Assembly: GCF_009746715.1 (NCBI RefSeq)
Contig: NZ_VRKW01000001.1
Coordinates: 434,001 to 498,000 of the forward strand
Direction: 5' to 3'
From: Ketobacter sp. MCCC 1A13808
Lineage (GTDB): Bacteria > Pseudomonadota > Gammaproteobacteria > Pseudomonadales > Ketobacteraceae
DNA length: 64,000 nucleotides
The first letter of the stretch is position 1; each line of letters opens with the position of its first letter. A program made the position numbers and the translations under genes. The notes beneath the pieces were generated by a model, which was given only the letters and a program-made list of their open reading frames with translations, was not told the DNA's origin and ran no database searches. Shown one piece after another: positions 35,973 through 44,532 of this stretch.

Positions 35973-36776
35973 ATGAAGTATCTGGCAGGCATCGGCCTGA
36001 TAGCCCTTACAGGCCTGCAAGCCTGCAGCACCAATACCAAAGTAGACGACGGCTCATACCGCGCCATCGGCCACCAGGAACCACGCCAACGTCAGAATCA
36101 TGCGGCAGCCTACGCCGGAGAAGCGGCCGCAGATAAGGCCGACGCCGCCTATGACCACTATGCACCGGAATCGGAATACTCGGACGACGCCTATCAGAAT
36201 TCAGGAATATCTGATATGCCCGGCAAATTAAACAGCCGGTCCGAGCCTGGCAACGCTAAAACCGATGCTCGTAACCAGCATCTGTATCGTTACGGGCATC
36301 CACGCTCGGTCGAGAAAATCGTACAGACCGCGGAGATACATTGTCGTCAGTTGTCCTATCAAATTAGCACCAAAGCAGATAGTTTCTGGGGCAAGGGTAA
36401 GGGTGCATTGACCCAATGCAGTTATCAGTTTCCGCAATTTTGCGGCGCCCATCGCTTTTCTGTGGTGAGCTACGAAGAAAAGCGCATTCTGATTTTTCAA
36501 CCCGAAAAACAAACCCACTACGTCATTGACACTCTTGAGGGGACTCCCAAGTCGCAACCGGGACTGTGGGACCAGGACGACCACCTGGGTTCCGCACGCA
36601 ACAATGCTAATTACTTATTCAATAGTGATTACAATCAGAATTACGACGATGGCAGCATGACGTCTTTAATCAATCCGGTATCACTGGGTTGGATCATTAA
36701 AGCGTCATTAAAAGATGAGCAGGAGTACGGCAAGCTTTACCATAAAGCGGTTAAAGAAAGCACCGCTTGTTTTTGA
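35973..36776 (+). CDS. Lipoprotein of unknown function, inside the T6SS locus
   Basis: This 267-residue protein has a lipoprotein signal peptide with lipobox LQAC (Cys 18). A low-complexity Ala/Tyr/Asp-rich stretch follows (about residues 40-75), then a C-terminal domain with several Cys residues (AEIHCRQLSYQ, LTQCSYQFPQFCGAHRF, STACF). It should be anchored in the outer or inner membrane facing the periplasm. GGAG precedes the ATG. I do not recognise it. It lies 61 bases after the Cys-motif gene on the same strand and converges with hcp; it could be an accessory, an effector-immunity partner or cargo. Confidence 0.75.
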   Translation: MKYLAGIGLIALTGLQACSTNTKVDDGSYRAIGHQEPRQRQNHAAAYAGEAAADKADAAYDHYAPESEYSDDAYQNSGISDMPGKLNSRSEPGNAKTDARNQHLYRYGHPRSVEKIVQTAEIHCRQLSYQISTKADSFWGKGKGALTQCSYQFPQFCGAHRFSVVSYEEKRILIFQPEKQTHYVIDTLEGTPKSQPGLWDQDDHLGSARNNANYLFNSDYNQNYDDGSMTSLINPVSLGWIIKASLKDEQEYGKLYHKAVKESTACF

Positions 36777-36837
36777 ACGCTCGATCATTACTGTGTCCGC
36801 AACGGGGCTACTGCCAGACAAAAGGGTCTTAATAGAA

Positions 36838-36864
36838 AGGGGACTCTTTGCGAGAGAGCCCCCT
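36838..36864. terminator. Hairpin between hcp and the lipoprotein gene
   Basis: AGGGGACTCT, a 7-base loop and AGAGCCCCCT form a 10-base stem with one mismatch. On the minus strand it is followed by a T-rich stretch (TTTCTATT), so it probably ends the monocistronic hcp transcript, whose stop is 40 bases away. It may also stop read-through from the plus-strand lipoprotein gene. Confidence 0.6.
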
Positions 36865-36903
36865 GTTCACTAGCGTATCGGTGCCCCTATTGAGCGCCAA
36901 TAA

Positions 36904-37419
36904 TTACGACTTCAATACACGCCAGTCATCTTCACCCGTTGTACCGGAGACCTCATGGGTCCAGGTGATTTTACGATAGGTCAACGAGACGTCTTCCAGA
37001 TGCGTGAAGTGTGATTGACCGGGATCCTGACAGTTAGGCATGTAGGCTTTTATATCTACGATGATGGCGTCTTCCAGCTGAATAGTGAAGTAATGCTCCT
37101 GGGTGCCGGTTGAGGATGTTCTCCACCATTCGATAGTGCATTCGGTCATGCGCTCACCGGATGTCAGGGCTGCATACAGCAGCGGGGAGCTCTTATCGAA
37201 TACTTTCGTTATGGTGACCGGTTGATGCACCCGTTGCCCAGTAGGCTGACCACTCTGGGGGTCACGCGGCAAAATAATGTTGTGCTTGAATGCTTCAACC
37301 AGACACTGGTCTTCATGGCCTTCCTGATAAATATTCCCCACACTCGGCTCGGTGAAGTTACCTGCAGTGATTAATCCCTGACGCTCACCGGTGATGCTCA
37401 TATACGCTGGAGTTGGCAT
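36904..37419 (-). CDS. hcp: T6SS inner tube protein Hcp (TssD)
   Basis: This 171-residue protein has the Hcp pattern: PAYMSITGERQGLITAGNF, CLVEAFKHNIILPRDPQSGQ, QPVTITKVFDKSSPLLYAAL, and a C-terminal LTYRKITWTHEVSGTTGEDDW. Hcp hexamers stack into the tube pushed out by sheath contraction and also carry small effectors. The gene is alone, with its own sigma-54 promoter (37512-37526) and a downstream hairpin, as expected for the most abundant T6SS product. Confidence 0.97.
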   Translation of the reverse strand: MPTPAYMSITGERQGLITAGNFTEPSVGNIYQEGHEDQCLVEAFKHNIILPRDPQSGQPTGQRVHQPVTITKVFDKSSPLLYAALTSGERMTECTIEWWRTSSTGTQEHYFTIQLEDAIIVDIKAYMPNCQDPGQSHFTHLEDVSLTYRKITWTHEVSGTTGEDDWRVLKS

Positions 37420-37511
37420 TGTCGCTTCCCTATTAAGTAAATCATGTACGTGAATGGTTGGTGTTGCTGTTGTGATTAAACCAACGCTATGTTGGCTTTA
37501 ACCAATACATA

Positions 37512-37526
37512 TCAAACAACGTGCCA
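37512..37526 (-). promoter_or_regulatory. Sigma-54 promoter of hcp
   Basis: The minus strand reads TGGCACGTTGTTTGA. The -24 element TGGCACG is perfect and the -12 element matches TTG, but the final C of TTGC is A. Spacing is exact. Transcription would begin near 37500, about 80 bases before the hcp ATG. The weak -12 base lowers confidence, but hcp is sigma-54/VasH dependent in Vibrio cholerae and this locus encodes such an activator. Confidence 0.65.
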
Positions 37527-37608
37527 TATCACCTATCCTATTGTTTTATATGTTTTTTTTGGATTTTTTTCCCATCCCGATCCAGCGATCACACCGCCTG
37601 CCCTGGAA

Positions 37609-37650
37609 TTGTGAGCAATTTGCTGCACAACCTTTTTTAAATTGTGCAGC
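37609..37650. promoter_or_regulatory. Candidate activator-binding site upstream of hcp
   Basis: A perfect 9-base inverted repeat (GCTGCACAA at 37622-37630, TTGTGCAGC at 37642-37650, spacer 11) is preceded by another half-site TTGTGAGCAA at 37609-37618. It lies about 83-124 bases upstream of the hcp -24 element, the usual distance for an enhancer bound by a sigma-54 activator. No T tract follows on either strand, so a terminator for ppkA is less likely. Confidence 0.5.
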
Positions 37651-37685
37651 GCACCGCCAGTCCATCGCGGATGGTTTTACCGCAT

Positions 37686-40247
37686 TTAATTTTTCAATTC
37701 CCGCACCAGCCGAAACCCCGTCATAGGATCACCTTTGTTTTCGCCATTCCAAACCCGCTGCGGATGACATAGGCTCATATCCGTTGCCGCACTTCCACCG
37801 ACGGCAGCTACACCGACCTCCATCTGCACCCACTCCTGCGCATTGCCGATCACATTCACTACGCCCAGGGAATTCTGGTATCCGATGGCAGCTGACCTGA
37901 GTGTACCGCCGCGCACCAAACGCCCTCCCGCACGCACGCGGCAATTATGATCCTGCACTCCGGAATCGTCCCTCGCGTAACGCTGCCATTCCCTCCAACG
38001 CGGCAGGCGGTATTGATAGCCGGTCATTTCCGTCAACCAGCGCGCGTAACGGTCTGCCTGTTCGACACTGATATCGACTACCGGTAGCGTACGCTGAGAG
38101 GCCTCGGCGCAGGCGTTATATAATCGGCAATACAGGTTAAAATCCGCGACGGTAATTTCGTGGCGGGTCACCGCAAATGCAGGCAACGGCGGCGCGGAGG
38201 AAATGACCACCAGCGCGGGGGCATACTCTTGAGCAGTCAATTTATCCTGACAGCGATAGCCCGGGTTGTGACCCTGATTAGCGTAAGCGGAGCGACAGGG
38301 ATCAGCCGGCTTTCTCGCAACAGAAACCCTGGGTTTAGCAAACAACGCTTTTTCAAGACCCAAAACAGCAGGTGACGGGGGTTTTGAGTGAGCTTTTTGT
38401 TGCTGAATAAAAGCCTGCAGGCTTGCAGACAACAGACTGTGCATTTCCGGCTCGTCTTCACTTAGTTTTTGCAAAAACTGCTTTAGACCCGCTGTCGTAT
38501 TGACGTCGTATTCTTTAATAATGTCTGCCGAGCGGGCAAGACGATCTGCTACTATCTGAAGGCCGGTAACGCGCGTCGCTGATTCGGTTTGGTTGCTGCC
38601 CTGCTCTCCTGTTACAGCCTGAGATTGCTGTTCAGTCCGGCTTAAAATCTGCCTGAAACGTTCCGCCTCGGACGGATACAGCACCAGTGCCTGCTCAATA
38701 ATGGCTTGTGCACGCTTCTCTTCCCCCAGGTAATGGGCAACACCGGCATCTCTTGCCAACAGTGCTTTGATGTTATGCTGTTGAAAAAGCACGTGTTGCG
38801 GGTCTATCACCTGCAATGACTGCACCTGATCGCTGAACGCTGCTTCCCCGCTTATATAATCTGAAGCAACTATTCGCTTTTCGATAACTTCCGCCAGATT
38901 CGTTAAATAATATTGACGCTTGCTCTGATAGCGTTGATGCAAATCTTGTAAGGTTGACGAGTCCGCATAAAATGGCAACAGCAATGCAAACAGCCTATCC
39001 AGATCACGGTAGTTTTCGGCATTCTTGGATTGGTCCAGCTGTTGGATCTGAGCGCCACAAAACTGCAGCAGACTCTCTCTGGACTTATTCAGCACTACCA
39101 ATTGATCTTCGGCAGTTAACTCGGGCAGCTCAGCGAATGCCGTAACAATTCTGGCAGATTGCTGCGAGCTGAGTTGATCCACCATTTGACGTATATTTTT
39201 GCTGGACAACCAGTTGAAAAACAAAACGCAGACCAATACCAATGCAAACAACCCGGCAATACCAAGCCCCAACGCCGGAGTGGAGCGTTCATCGCCGCCA
39301 AAATACAGATGTTCGAACCCGGCTGCCGAACTGTCCTCCGGTGGCTGAAACGCTAACAACCCCGTTAAGGCGCTCCATTGTTTACGGTTCAGACTTTTGA
39401 TTCGAGCTGGTTTTACATTTTCTGCATCCGCTTCGGTTGCCTTTTTACGGCGGAACGGATGCCGTCCGGACAGCAACCCATACGCAATACAACCGAGCCC
39501 GTAAAGATCATCCACTGCCCGCAGATCCCCACCCTGCAACATATTTGCGCTGGCATAGGTCGGCGTCAGCGCACCCAGACTGCGGGTATCAAAATGATCG
39601 CGCCCTTCCTGTAAAGCATGGGCGATGCCAAAATCCAGCACCTTGACCTGCCCCTGTGAAGTTACAAAAATATTGGCGGGTTTCAGATCCGCGTGCACGA
39701 TGCCCTGATCGTGTGCATAGACAATGGCGCGTGTCAGTTGCCGCAAAATGGCATCGGCTTTTTCCGGGGCTAACCCGTAATTATTTTTTTCGATTAGCTT
39801 ATCCAGGGAAATACCCTGCAATAACTCCATCGTCATGAAAGCAATCTTGCCATCACGATCAAAATCGTAGGCGCTGATAATATTGGGGTGGGTTAGCCTT
39901 TGGGTTTTTTTCGTCTCCTGCTGCAACACAGTGAGCGCACGCTCGTGGCGGGAAAAGCTTTCGTTGATGACTTTAACGGCAATCCAGGGGTCAGAATCTC
40001 CCGCCTCCACCTGGCGCAGGTCCCGCGCCCGATACACCGTCCCCATGCCGCCCCGCCCAAGCAGTTCAACCAATTCAAAACGGTCTTTAAGGACAGTGCC
40101 CACCGTCACCCTGGCACCATCGGCAACACTGGAACCCGGCGCCGCATGAAGCACCTGGGTGGGCAATTCGGCAACCGTATTCACTTCGGTGTCTGGGTTA
40201 ACAACCGAAGCGGCATTAAACGACGTGGTTTCTTCGCGATCCGACAT
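37686..40247 (-). CDS. ppkA: T6SS Ser/Thr protein kinase PpkA with C-terminal FGE-sulfatase domain
   Basis: This 853-residue protein has a kinase domain at about 57-300, with the Gly loop GRGGMG (64-69), VAVK-type lysine K92, catalytic loop HADLKPAN (185-192) and DFG (205-207). A transmembrane helix lies at about 327-347. A periplasmic helical region follows, then a C-terminal formylglycine-generating-enzyme-like domain from about 640, with VTRHEITVADFNLYC, RLPRWREWQRYARDD and MTGFRLVREL. In Pseudomonas PpkA phosphorylates Fha1 on Thr and switches on T6SS assembly. The usual HRD is HAD here. It follows pppA by 12 bases at the end of the tagH-to-ppkA operon. Confidence 0.92.
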   Translation of the reverse strand: MSDREETTSFNAASVVNPDTEVNTVAELPTQVLHAAPGSSVADGARVTVGTVLKDRFELVELLGRGGMGTVYRARDLRQVEAGDSDPWIAVKVINESFSRHERALTVLQQETKKTQRLTHPNIISAYDFDRDGKIAFMTMELLQGISLDKLIEKNNYGLAPEKADAILRQLTRAIVYAHDQGIVHADLKPANIFVTSQGQVKVLDFGIAHALQEGRDHFDTRSLGALTPTYASANMLQGGDLRAVDDLYGLGCIAYGLLSGRHPFRRKKATEADAENVKPARIKSLNRKQWSALTGLLAFQPPEDSSAAGFEHLYFGGDERSTPALGLGIAGLFALVLVCVLFFNWLSSKNIRQMVDQLSSQQSARIVTAFAELPELTAEDQLVVLNKSRESLLQFCGAQIQQLDQSKNAENYRDLDRLFALLLPFYADSSTLQDLHQRYQSKRQYYLTNLAEVIEKRIVASDYISGEAAFSDQVQSLQVIDPQHVLFQQHNIKALLARDAGVAHYLGEEKRAQAIIEQALVLYPSEAERFRQILSRTEQQSQAVTGEQGSNQTESATRVTGLQIVADRLARSADIIKEYDVNTTAGLKQFLQKLSEDEPEMHSLLSASLQAFIQQQKAHSKPPSPAVLGLEKALFAKPRVSVARKPADPCRSAYANQGHNPGYRCQDKLTAQEYAPALVVISSAPPLPAFAVTRHEITVADFNLYCRLYNACAEASQRTLPVVDISVEQADRYARWLTEMTGYQYRLPRWREWQRYARDDSGVQDHNCRVRAGGRLVRGGTLRSAAIGYQNSLGVVNVIGNAQEWVQMEVGVAAVGGSAATDMSLCHPQRVWNGENKGDPMTGFRLVRELKN

Positions 40248-40259
40248 CAGGCGAACGCC

Positions 40260-40979
40260 TTACTGGTTAACTTCGATAACACTGACGGTCACATTATCAC
40301 TGGCCCGCTGCTGCAGGGTCTTTTCAATTAGCTCAGAAACCTTGTAGGCACTATCACCGGGTAAGGATAAAACGTGCATAATGTCATCGGGTGTCAGTTC
40401 CGAATACAAACCGTCGCTGCAGAGCAACAGAACGTCACCAGCCTGTAATTCAAAATAAATCACTTCTAAATCCAGGTGTTTGTCGGCACCCACCGCGCGG
40501 GTAATCACATGGCTTTGCGGATGTTGGCACGCCTCTTCTGTCGGAATCACTCCTTTATCGATAAGTTCCTGCACGACACTGTGGTCTTTGCTCATCTGGA
40601 ACAGACTGGCGTCCCGATATAAATAAAGCCGGCTATCACCGGCCCAGATACAAGCGCATTCAGCTTCTGATGCCAGCAATACCAGGACCGTGCTGCCCAT
40701 CATCGAATCACAACCGAGCCGCTGGTGGGTCATTTCCCGGTTGGCCTGCATAAGCGCATCGCACACCAACACTGCGGAGTCTTTCAGATCAGCCACCGGC
40801 GTCACGGCAGCCACGGCGTCAACCACCATCGACGACGCAACTTCACCGGCATCGTAACCCCCCATACCGTCCGCCAAACACCAGATTTTCTTTTCTTCGC
40901 AGGAAAAAAAAGCGTCTTCATTCAGTTCGCGAACGTTGCCCGCGTGAGATTTAACGGAAGAACGATAGGTTAAATTCAT
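40260..40979 (-). CDS. pppA: T6SS PP2C-type protein phosphatase PppA
   Basis: This 239-residue protein has PP2C motifs NEDAFF, LADGMGGYDAGEVASS, WAGDSRLYLYRD and CSDGLYSELTPDD, with the metal-binding Asp residues in place. It should remove the phosphate added by PpkA to the FHA protein and so switch the T6SS off. The ATG at 40979 follows the tssM stop as TAG-C-ATG; an in-frame ATG four codons earlier overlaps tssM. The C-terminal part is complete. No membrane segment. Confidence 0.93.
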   Translation of the reverse strand: MNLTYRSSVKSHAGNVRELNEDAFFSCEEKKIWCLADGMGGYDAGEVASSMVVDAVAAVTPVADLKDSAVLVCDALMQANREMTHQRLGCDSMMGSTVLVLLASEAECACIWAGDSRLYLYRDASLFQMSKDHSVVQELIDKGVIPTEEACQHPQSHVITRAVGADKHLDLEVIYFELQAGDVLLLCSDGLYSELTPDDIMHVLSLPGDSAYKVSELIEKTLQQRASDNVTVSVIEVNQ

Positions 40980-40980
40980 G

Positions 40981-43900
40981 CTACAACGCATTCGGTAAAC
41001 GATAATTGCCCAGATAATCTTGGATAAACGGATTCTGCGCGCTACTGGCGTGAAGCTCGTAGACCGCTTTCCGCTCTTTATCCTGTACGGTTAGTTTGAA
41101 GCGATCCGAATAACCTGTTTTCAGCAGCGGGAACTGATCCAGAAAACGAAACAACGCCCAGGTGCCCTGAACCTGATCACTGAACTGCACACCATAGTGA
41201 TCTTCAAACAAATATTTAATGCCACCAGACCCACCTTGTAACGGCCAAGTCAGAGTATCAACCCGGGCAGGCCCGTGCCGGTACTGCAGACGCTCTCCCA
41301 GCAAACTTAATTCAAAACGATTTATATTGGCGTCCAGATAGATCGCGCGCAAGTTGAAACGTATCTGAGGCGCGTCGCCATTGGCGAAAAACGCTTTACG
41401 GATATGGTTCGCTTGCTCAAAGCGCATCAAATTCGTTTTACTGACCGCCAGCCCCTGGCCATCGACTATGCGTGCACGCCAGGGCGACGAGCGGGTATCA
41501 ACGAACGGGGCAAGATACTGTTTAAAAAATTGGTGTTCTATGCCATCGGGCTTAAAAAATTCAGCAAAGTCGGCCAGGGTAATATCAACTTCCGACGATT
41601 TCGCAATGGGATAACGGCCGTCAATGCTGCGCTCATAGAACGGCTTTACCATAATATTGTACTCTGAGGTCACGTGAGCCCGCGCCGCGCCCAACGTGTG
41701 CGACCAGGCCCGGTTAGCCAACGACTCTACCCATTGTTTAACCGGCTCCGGTAAATGGCGTGCCTCCAGTTTAAGCTTGCCGATGGGATCTGTGCGGCCA
41801 TTACTCATGCGCTTAATGGCCGCATCAAACGCGGCCTGATTGCTCGAGCCACCACTGGATATGCCTTCCAGATACACCTGCAATTCCGTTAACGAGGCGT
41901 AGACCCGTTCAAACGGCGCTGAGCTTTTATTGTCTGCACCCATTAAATCGTGCAACGGCTCAAAACGTTTATCCACCAGCGTGGCGGGAATTTCAGGCAG
42001 TTTCACCAGACGGTTCTTGCCCGCCAAACTGGCGATACGCGCAATTTTGCCCGCCTTCGGGTGTATCTTTTGCGCCAGTTGTTTTGCTTCAGTTGCGTTT
42101 TCGGTTAGCATCGCAGGGTCGATCAACGGCTTCGACAACTGCGTATGAGCAACGGTTTCGTCCAGCACCCGCCGCAATGGTGAACTGCCGGATAGCATTT
42201 CGTTCAACAAGCGCACGTGCTCCTCCAGGCTATTGCTGGATTGCAACCGCAGTTGCGAAATCGCAGAACGCCAGTAACCGATGTAGTCATCCAGATATCG
42301 CTTTTCAATGGTGGCTTTTATATCCGCCAGATCCATATCGTCCATATCCTGATTGCGGGCTCCCACCACCCAGCTGTCTTCGGCCAGTTCTTCAATCAGA
42401 TTATCCTGCTGGGGCTTGAAGAAATCGTGATAACCCTCCGCTGTGAAAAGCCAGGGTATAGCGACAAACTCCCCATTAAACACGTGATGAATATCGTTGC
42501 CGATGTTGCTATCGAAACGATATTCCTGTGGCATTTTCTGCTGGGCTTTGTCTTTAATCGATGCATAAATCTGATCCGCTAGCGGCAGCTTACGTAAAAT
42601 AAAACGGGTATTCTCCACTAACTGATCATCCGCCTGCAGCGCCGACCACTCCAACTGCATCAAATCGTCCATACGCGCATTCAGGGCATTTAATGTTTCC
42701 GGTTGATCTGCGTAACGATTCATCCAGTCCGCCCTTACCCAGGTGCTGACGTATTCCTTCTCCAGACGTTGCGGCAAGCTCAGCATCAGGTACGCCTTTA
42801 ACGCCATATGCAAATATTCAGGTACACCCTGGTTGTCGACTAATTGCTGGCTTATATTTTTTTGAATGGAGCGATAAAACTGATCCTGCAGAACCAGTTC
42901 ATATTCGTTTTCAGCGGCTATATCAATAGCATCCCCCTGGTATAGGCCCACCCCCATTTTCCAGCCATCCTGCGACGGCTGATAGACCTTTCGCAAAGCC
43001 AATAGCGGTTGCATCGGCTCCATCATTTGTGCCGGGTATTCATCGCCGTGCAATTTGGCTTGCTGTCCGACATATAAATTCAGTTGTTCCTGCGTTCGAT
43101 TCAGGGACGATTCATTGAGGCCGTAACTGGTGGACCAGACCGCGGCCATGCCCACCGCCGAGGTCAATGAAGCGCCGTAACCCAGATTTCGAGCCCAGCG
43201 CAATTTCGATTCGTAGCCGCGATTGGCGCTCACCAATTCCGCTTCCGGAAACACGACCTGTTGAAACAGGTTGCGCAGAAAGTAGCTTTTACCCTGAGCT
43301 GTCTGCCCTAACAACGCTTGCTGTGAAAACCCCATCTGACCGGCGACGTTTTGCATCATGCGTTGCATTCCCGCCGCTTCCTGAGTTCCACTGGTATAGT
43401 ATACCCCGCGCAGCAAGTACTGATCGTGGAAGCGGGATTCACTAAAAGTACGCCCGACAAAATCCGCCACCATCGGTTTTAAACGTTCAAATTGACCCGG
43501 AAATGACAGAATCGCTGAACGCCGGGTAACTTCCCGCTCAAAATGGAACTTAGTCATTACACCATCGTGCAGTCGTTTCGACAGCAGATCGTGCTCGTCT
43601 TCAAACATCTGTTGGTGGGTAAGATTGGATTCCGGCTTTTCGCTGAAAGTCGTACCCCATACCTGCGCCCGCTCTTCTTTACCCATCATGTCAAAGTATT
43701 GAGTAAAGCCGGGTATCAGGTCGCATTTTGTCAGCAATAAATACACTGGGAACTTCACCCCCAAATGGCGGGTAAGTTCCTGCAATCTGGCCCGCACTGA
43801 GTTCACATTTGCGCTCAGTTCCTGCTCGGTTTGACGTGTCAGTTCATCTACACCAATGGCAATGACCACGCCGTTGATCGGCCTGCGTTTGCGATATCGT

Positions 43901-44529
43901 TTCAACAGCATAATGAAATCAATCCAGGCTTTACTGTCCTGAGTCGCATGGCTGTCTTGTGTGGTATACCGACCGGCGGTATCAATCATCACTGCCTGGT
44001 CCGTAAACCACCAATCACAATGACGGGTTCCGCCCACCCCTTGCACCGCACCGCGCCCGAATTTTTCCTCCAATGGAAAATTGAGGCCGGAATTAACCAG
44101 CGCGGTGGTTTTACCGGAACCCGGCGGGCCGATCAGTATGTACCAGGGTAATTCGTATAGATAATTTTTGCTGTAGCGATTGGATGTGCCACTGCTGCGA
44201 CGCAGGGTTTCAATTGCTTCCTTAAAACGATCATTCAGAACATGGGATTCTGCCCCCGACTCATTGCCTAACCCGTCAGCGGCAACGGCTTTTTCGGTCT
44301 CGCCCTGTAAGTCCTTAGCCAGTTTCTCGTTACCGGAGCGGGCCTGCATACTCAGGCGTAAATTATTCAGCCCCCACAGCAGCACCAGCGCCATAATCAC
44401 CAGCAGACGCACCACTTCGCCTTCCAGAATTTTCTTTTCCGCCACGGCGATATAGGGTCCGGCAAACCAGACCAGAATGGAAAGTGCAATCACCCCGATT
44501 AAGGTGACAAGCCATTTGTATTTGGACAT
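40981..44529 (-). CDS. tssM: T6SS membrane complex protein TssM (IcmF/VasK)
   Basis: This 1182-residue protein has two N-terminal transmembrane helices (about 5-25 and 38-58), a cytoplasmic P-loop domain with an intact Walker A GPPGSGKT (134-141), a third membrane helix near residue 455, and a long periplasmic region ending in the TssJ-binding C-terminal domain. It forms the trans-envelope channel with TssL and TssJ. An intact Walker A means it may hydrolyse ATP, which is not universal in the family. It begins three bases after tssL and is followed by pppA. Confidence 0.97.
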   Translation of the reverse strand: MSKYKWLVTLIGVIALSILVWFAGPYIAVAEKKILEGEVVRLLVIMALVLLWGLNNLRLSMQARSGNEKLAKDLQGETEKAVAADGLGNESGAESHVLNDRFKEAIETLRRSSGTSNRYSKNYLYELPWYILIGPPGSGKTTALVNSGLNFPLEEKFGRGAVQGVGGTRHCDWWFTDQAVMIDTAGRYTTQDSHATQDSKAWIDFIMLLKRYRKRRPINGVVIAIGVDELTRQTEQELSANVNSVRARLQELTRHLGVKFPVYLLLTKCDLIPGFTQYFDMMGKEERAQVWGTTFSEKPESNLTHQQMFEDEHDLLSKRLHDGVMTKFHFEREVTRRSAILSFPGQFERLKPMVADFVGRTFSESRFHDQYLLRGVYYTSGTQEAAGMQRMMQNVAGQMGFSQQALLGQTAQGKSYFLRNLFQQVVFPEAELVSANRGYESKLRWARNLGYGASLTSAVGMAAVWSTSYGLNESSLNRTQEQLNLYVGQQAKLHGDEYPAQMMEPMQPLLALRKVYQPSQDGWKMGVGLYQGDAIDIAAENEYELVLQDQFYRSIQKNISQQLVDNQGVPEYLHMALKAYLMLSLPQRLEKEYVSTWVRADWMNRYADQPETLNALNARMDDLMQLEWSALQADDQLVENTRFILRKLPLADQIYASIKDKAQQKMPQEYRFDSNIGNDIHHVFNGEFVAIPWLFTAEGYHDFFKPQQDNLIEELAEDSWVVGARNQDMDDMDLADIKATIEKRYLDDYIGYWRSAISQLRLQSSNSLEEHVRLLNEMLSGSSPLRRVLDETVAHTQLSKPLIDPAMLTENATEAKQLAQKIHPKAGKIARIASLAGKNRLVKLPEIPATLVDKRFEPLHDLMGADNKSSAPFERVYASLTELQVYLEGISSGGSSNQAAFDAAIKRMSNGRTDPIGKLKLEARHLPEPVKQWVESLANRAWSHTLGAARAHVTSEYNIMVKPFYERSIDGRYPIAKSSEVDITLADFAEFFKPDGIEHQFFKQYLAPFVDTRSSPWRARIVDGQGLAVSKTNLMRFEQANHIRKAFFANGDAPQIRFNLRAIYLDANINRFELSLLGERLQYRHGPARVDTLTWPLQGGSGGIKYLFEDHYGVQFSDQVQGTWALFRFLDQFPLLKTGYSDRFKLTVQDKERKAVYELHASSAQNPFIQDYLGNYRLPNAL

Positions 44530-44532
44530 GAG

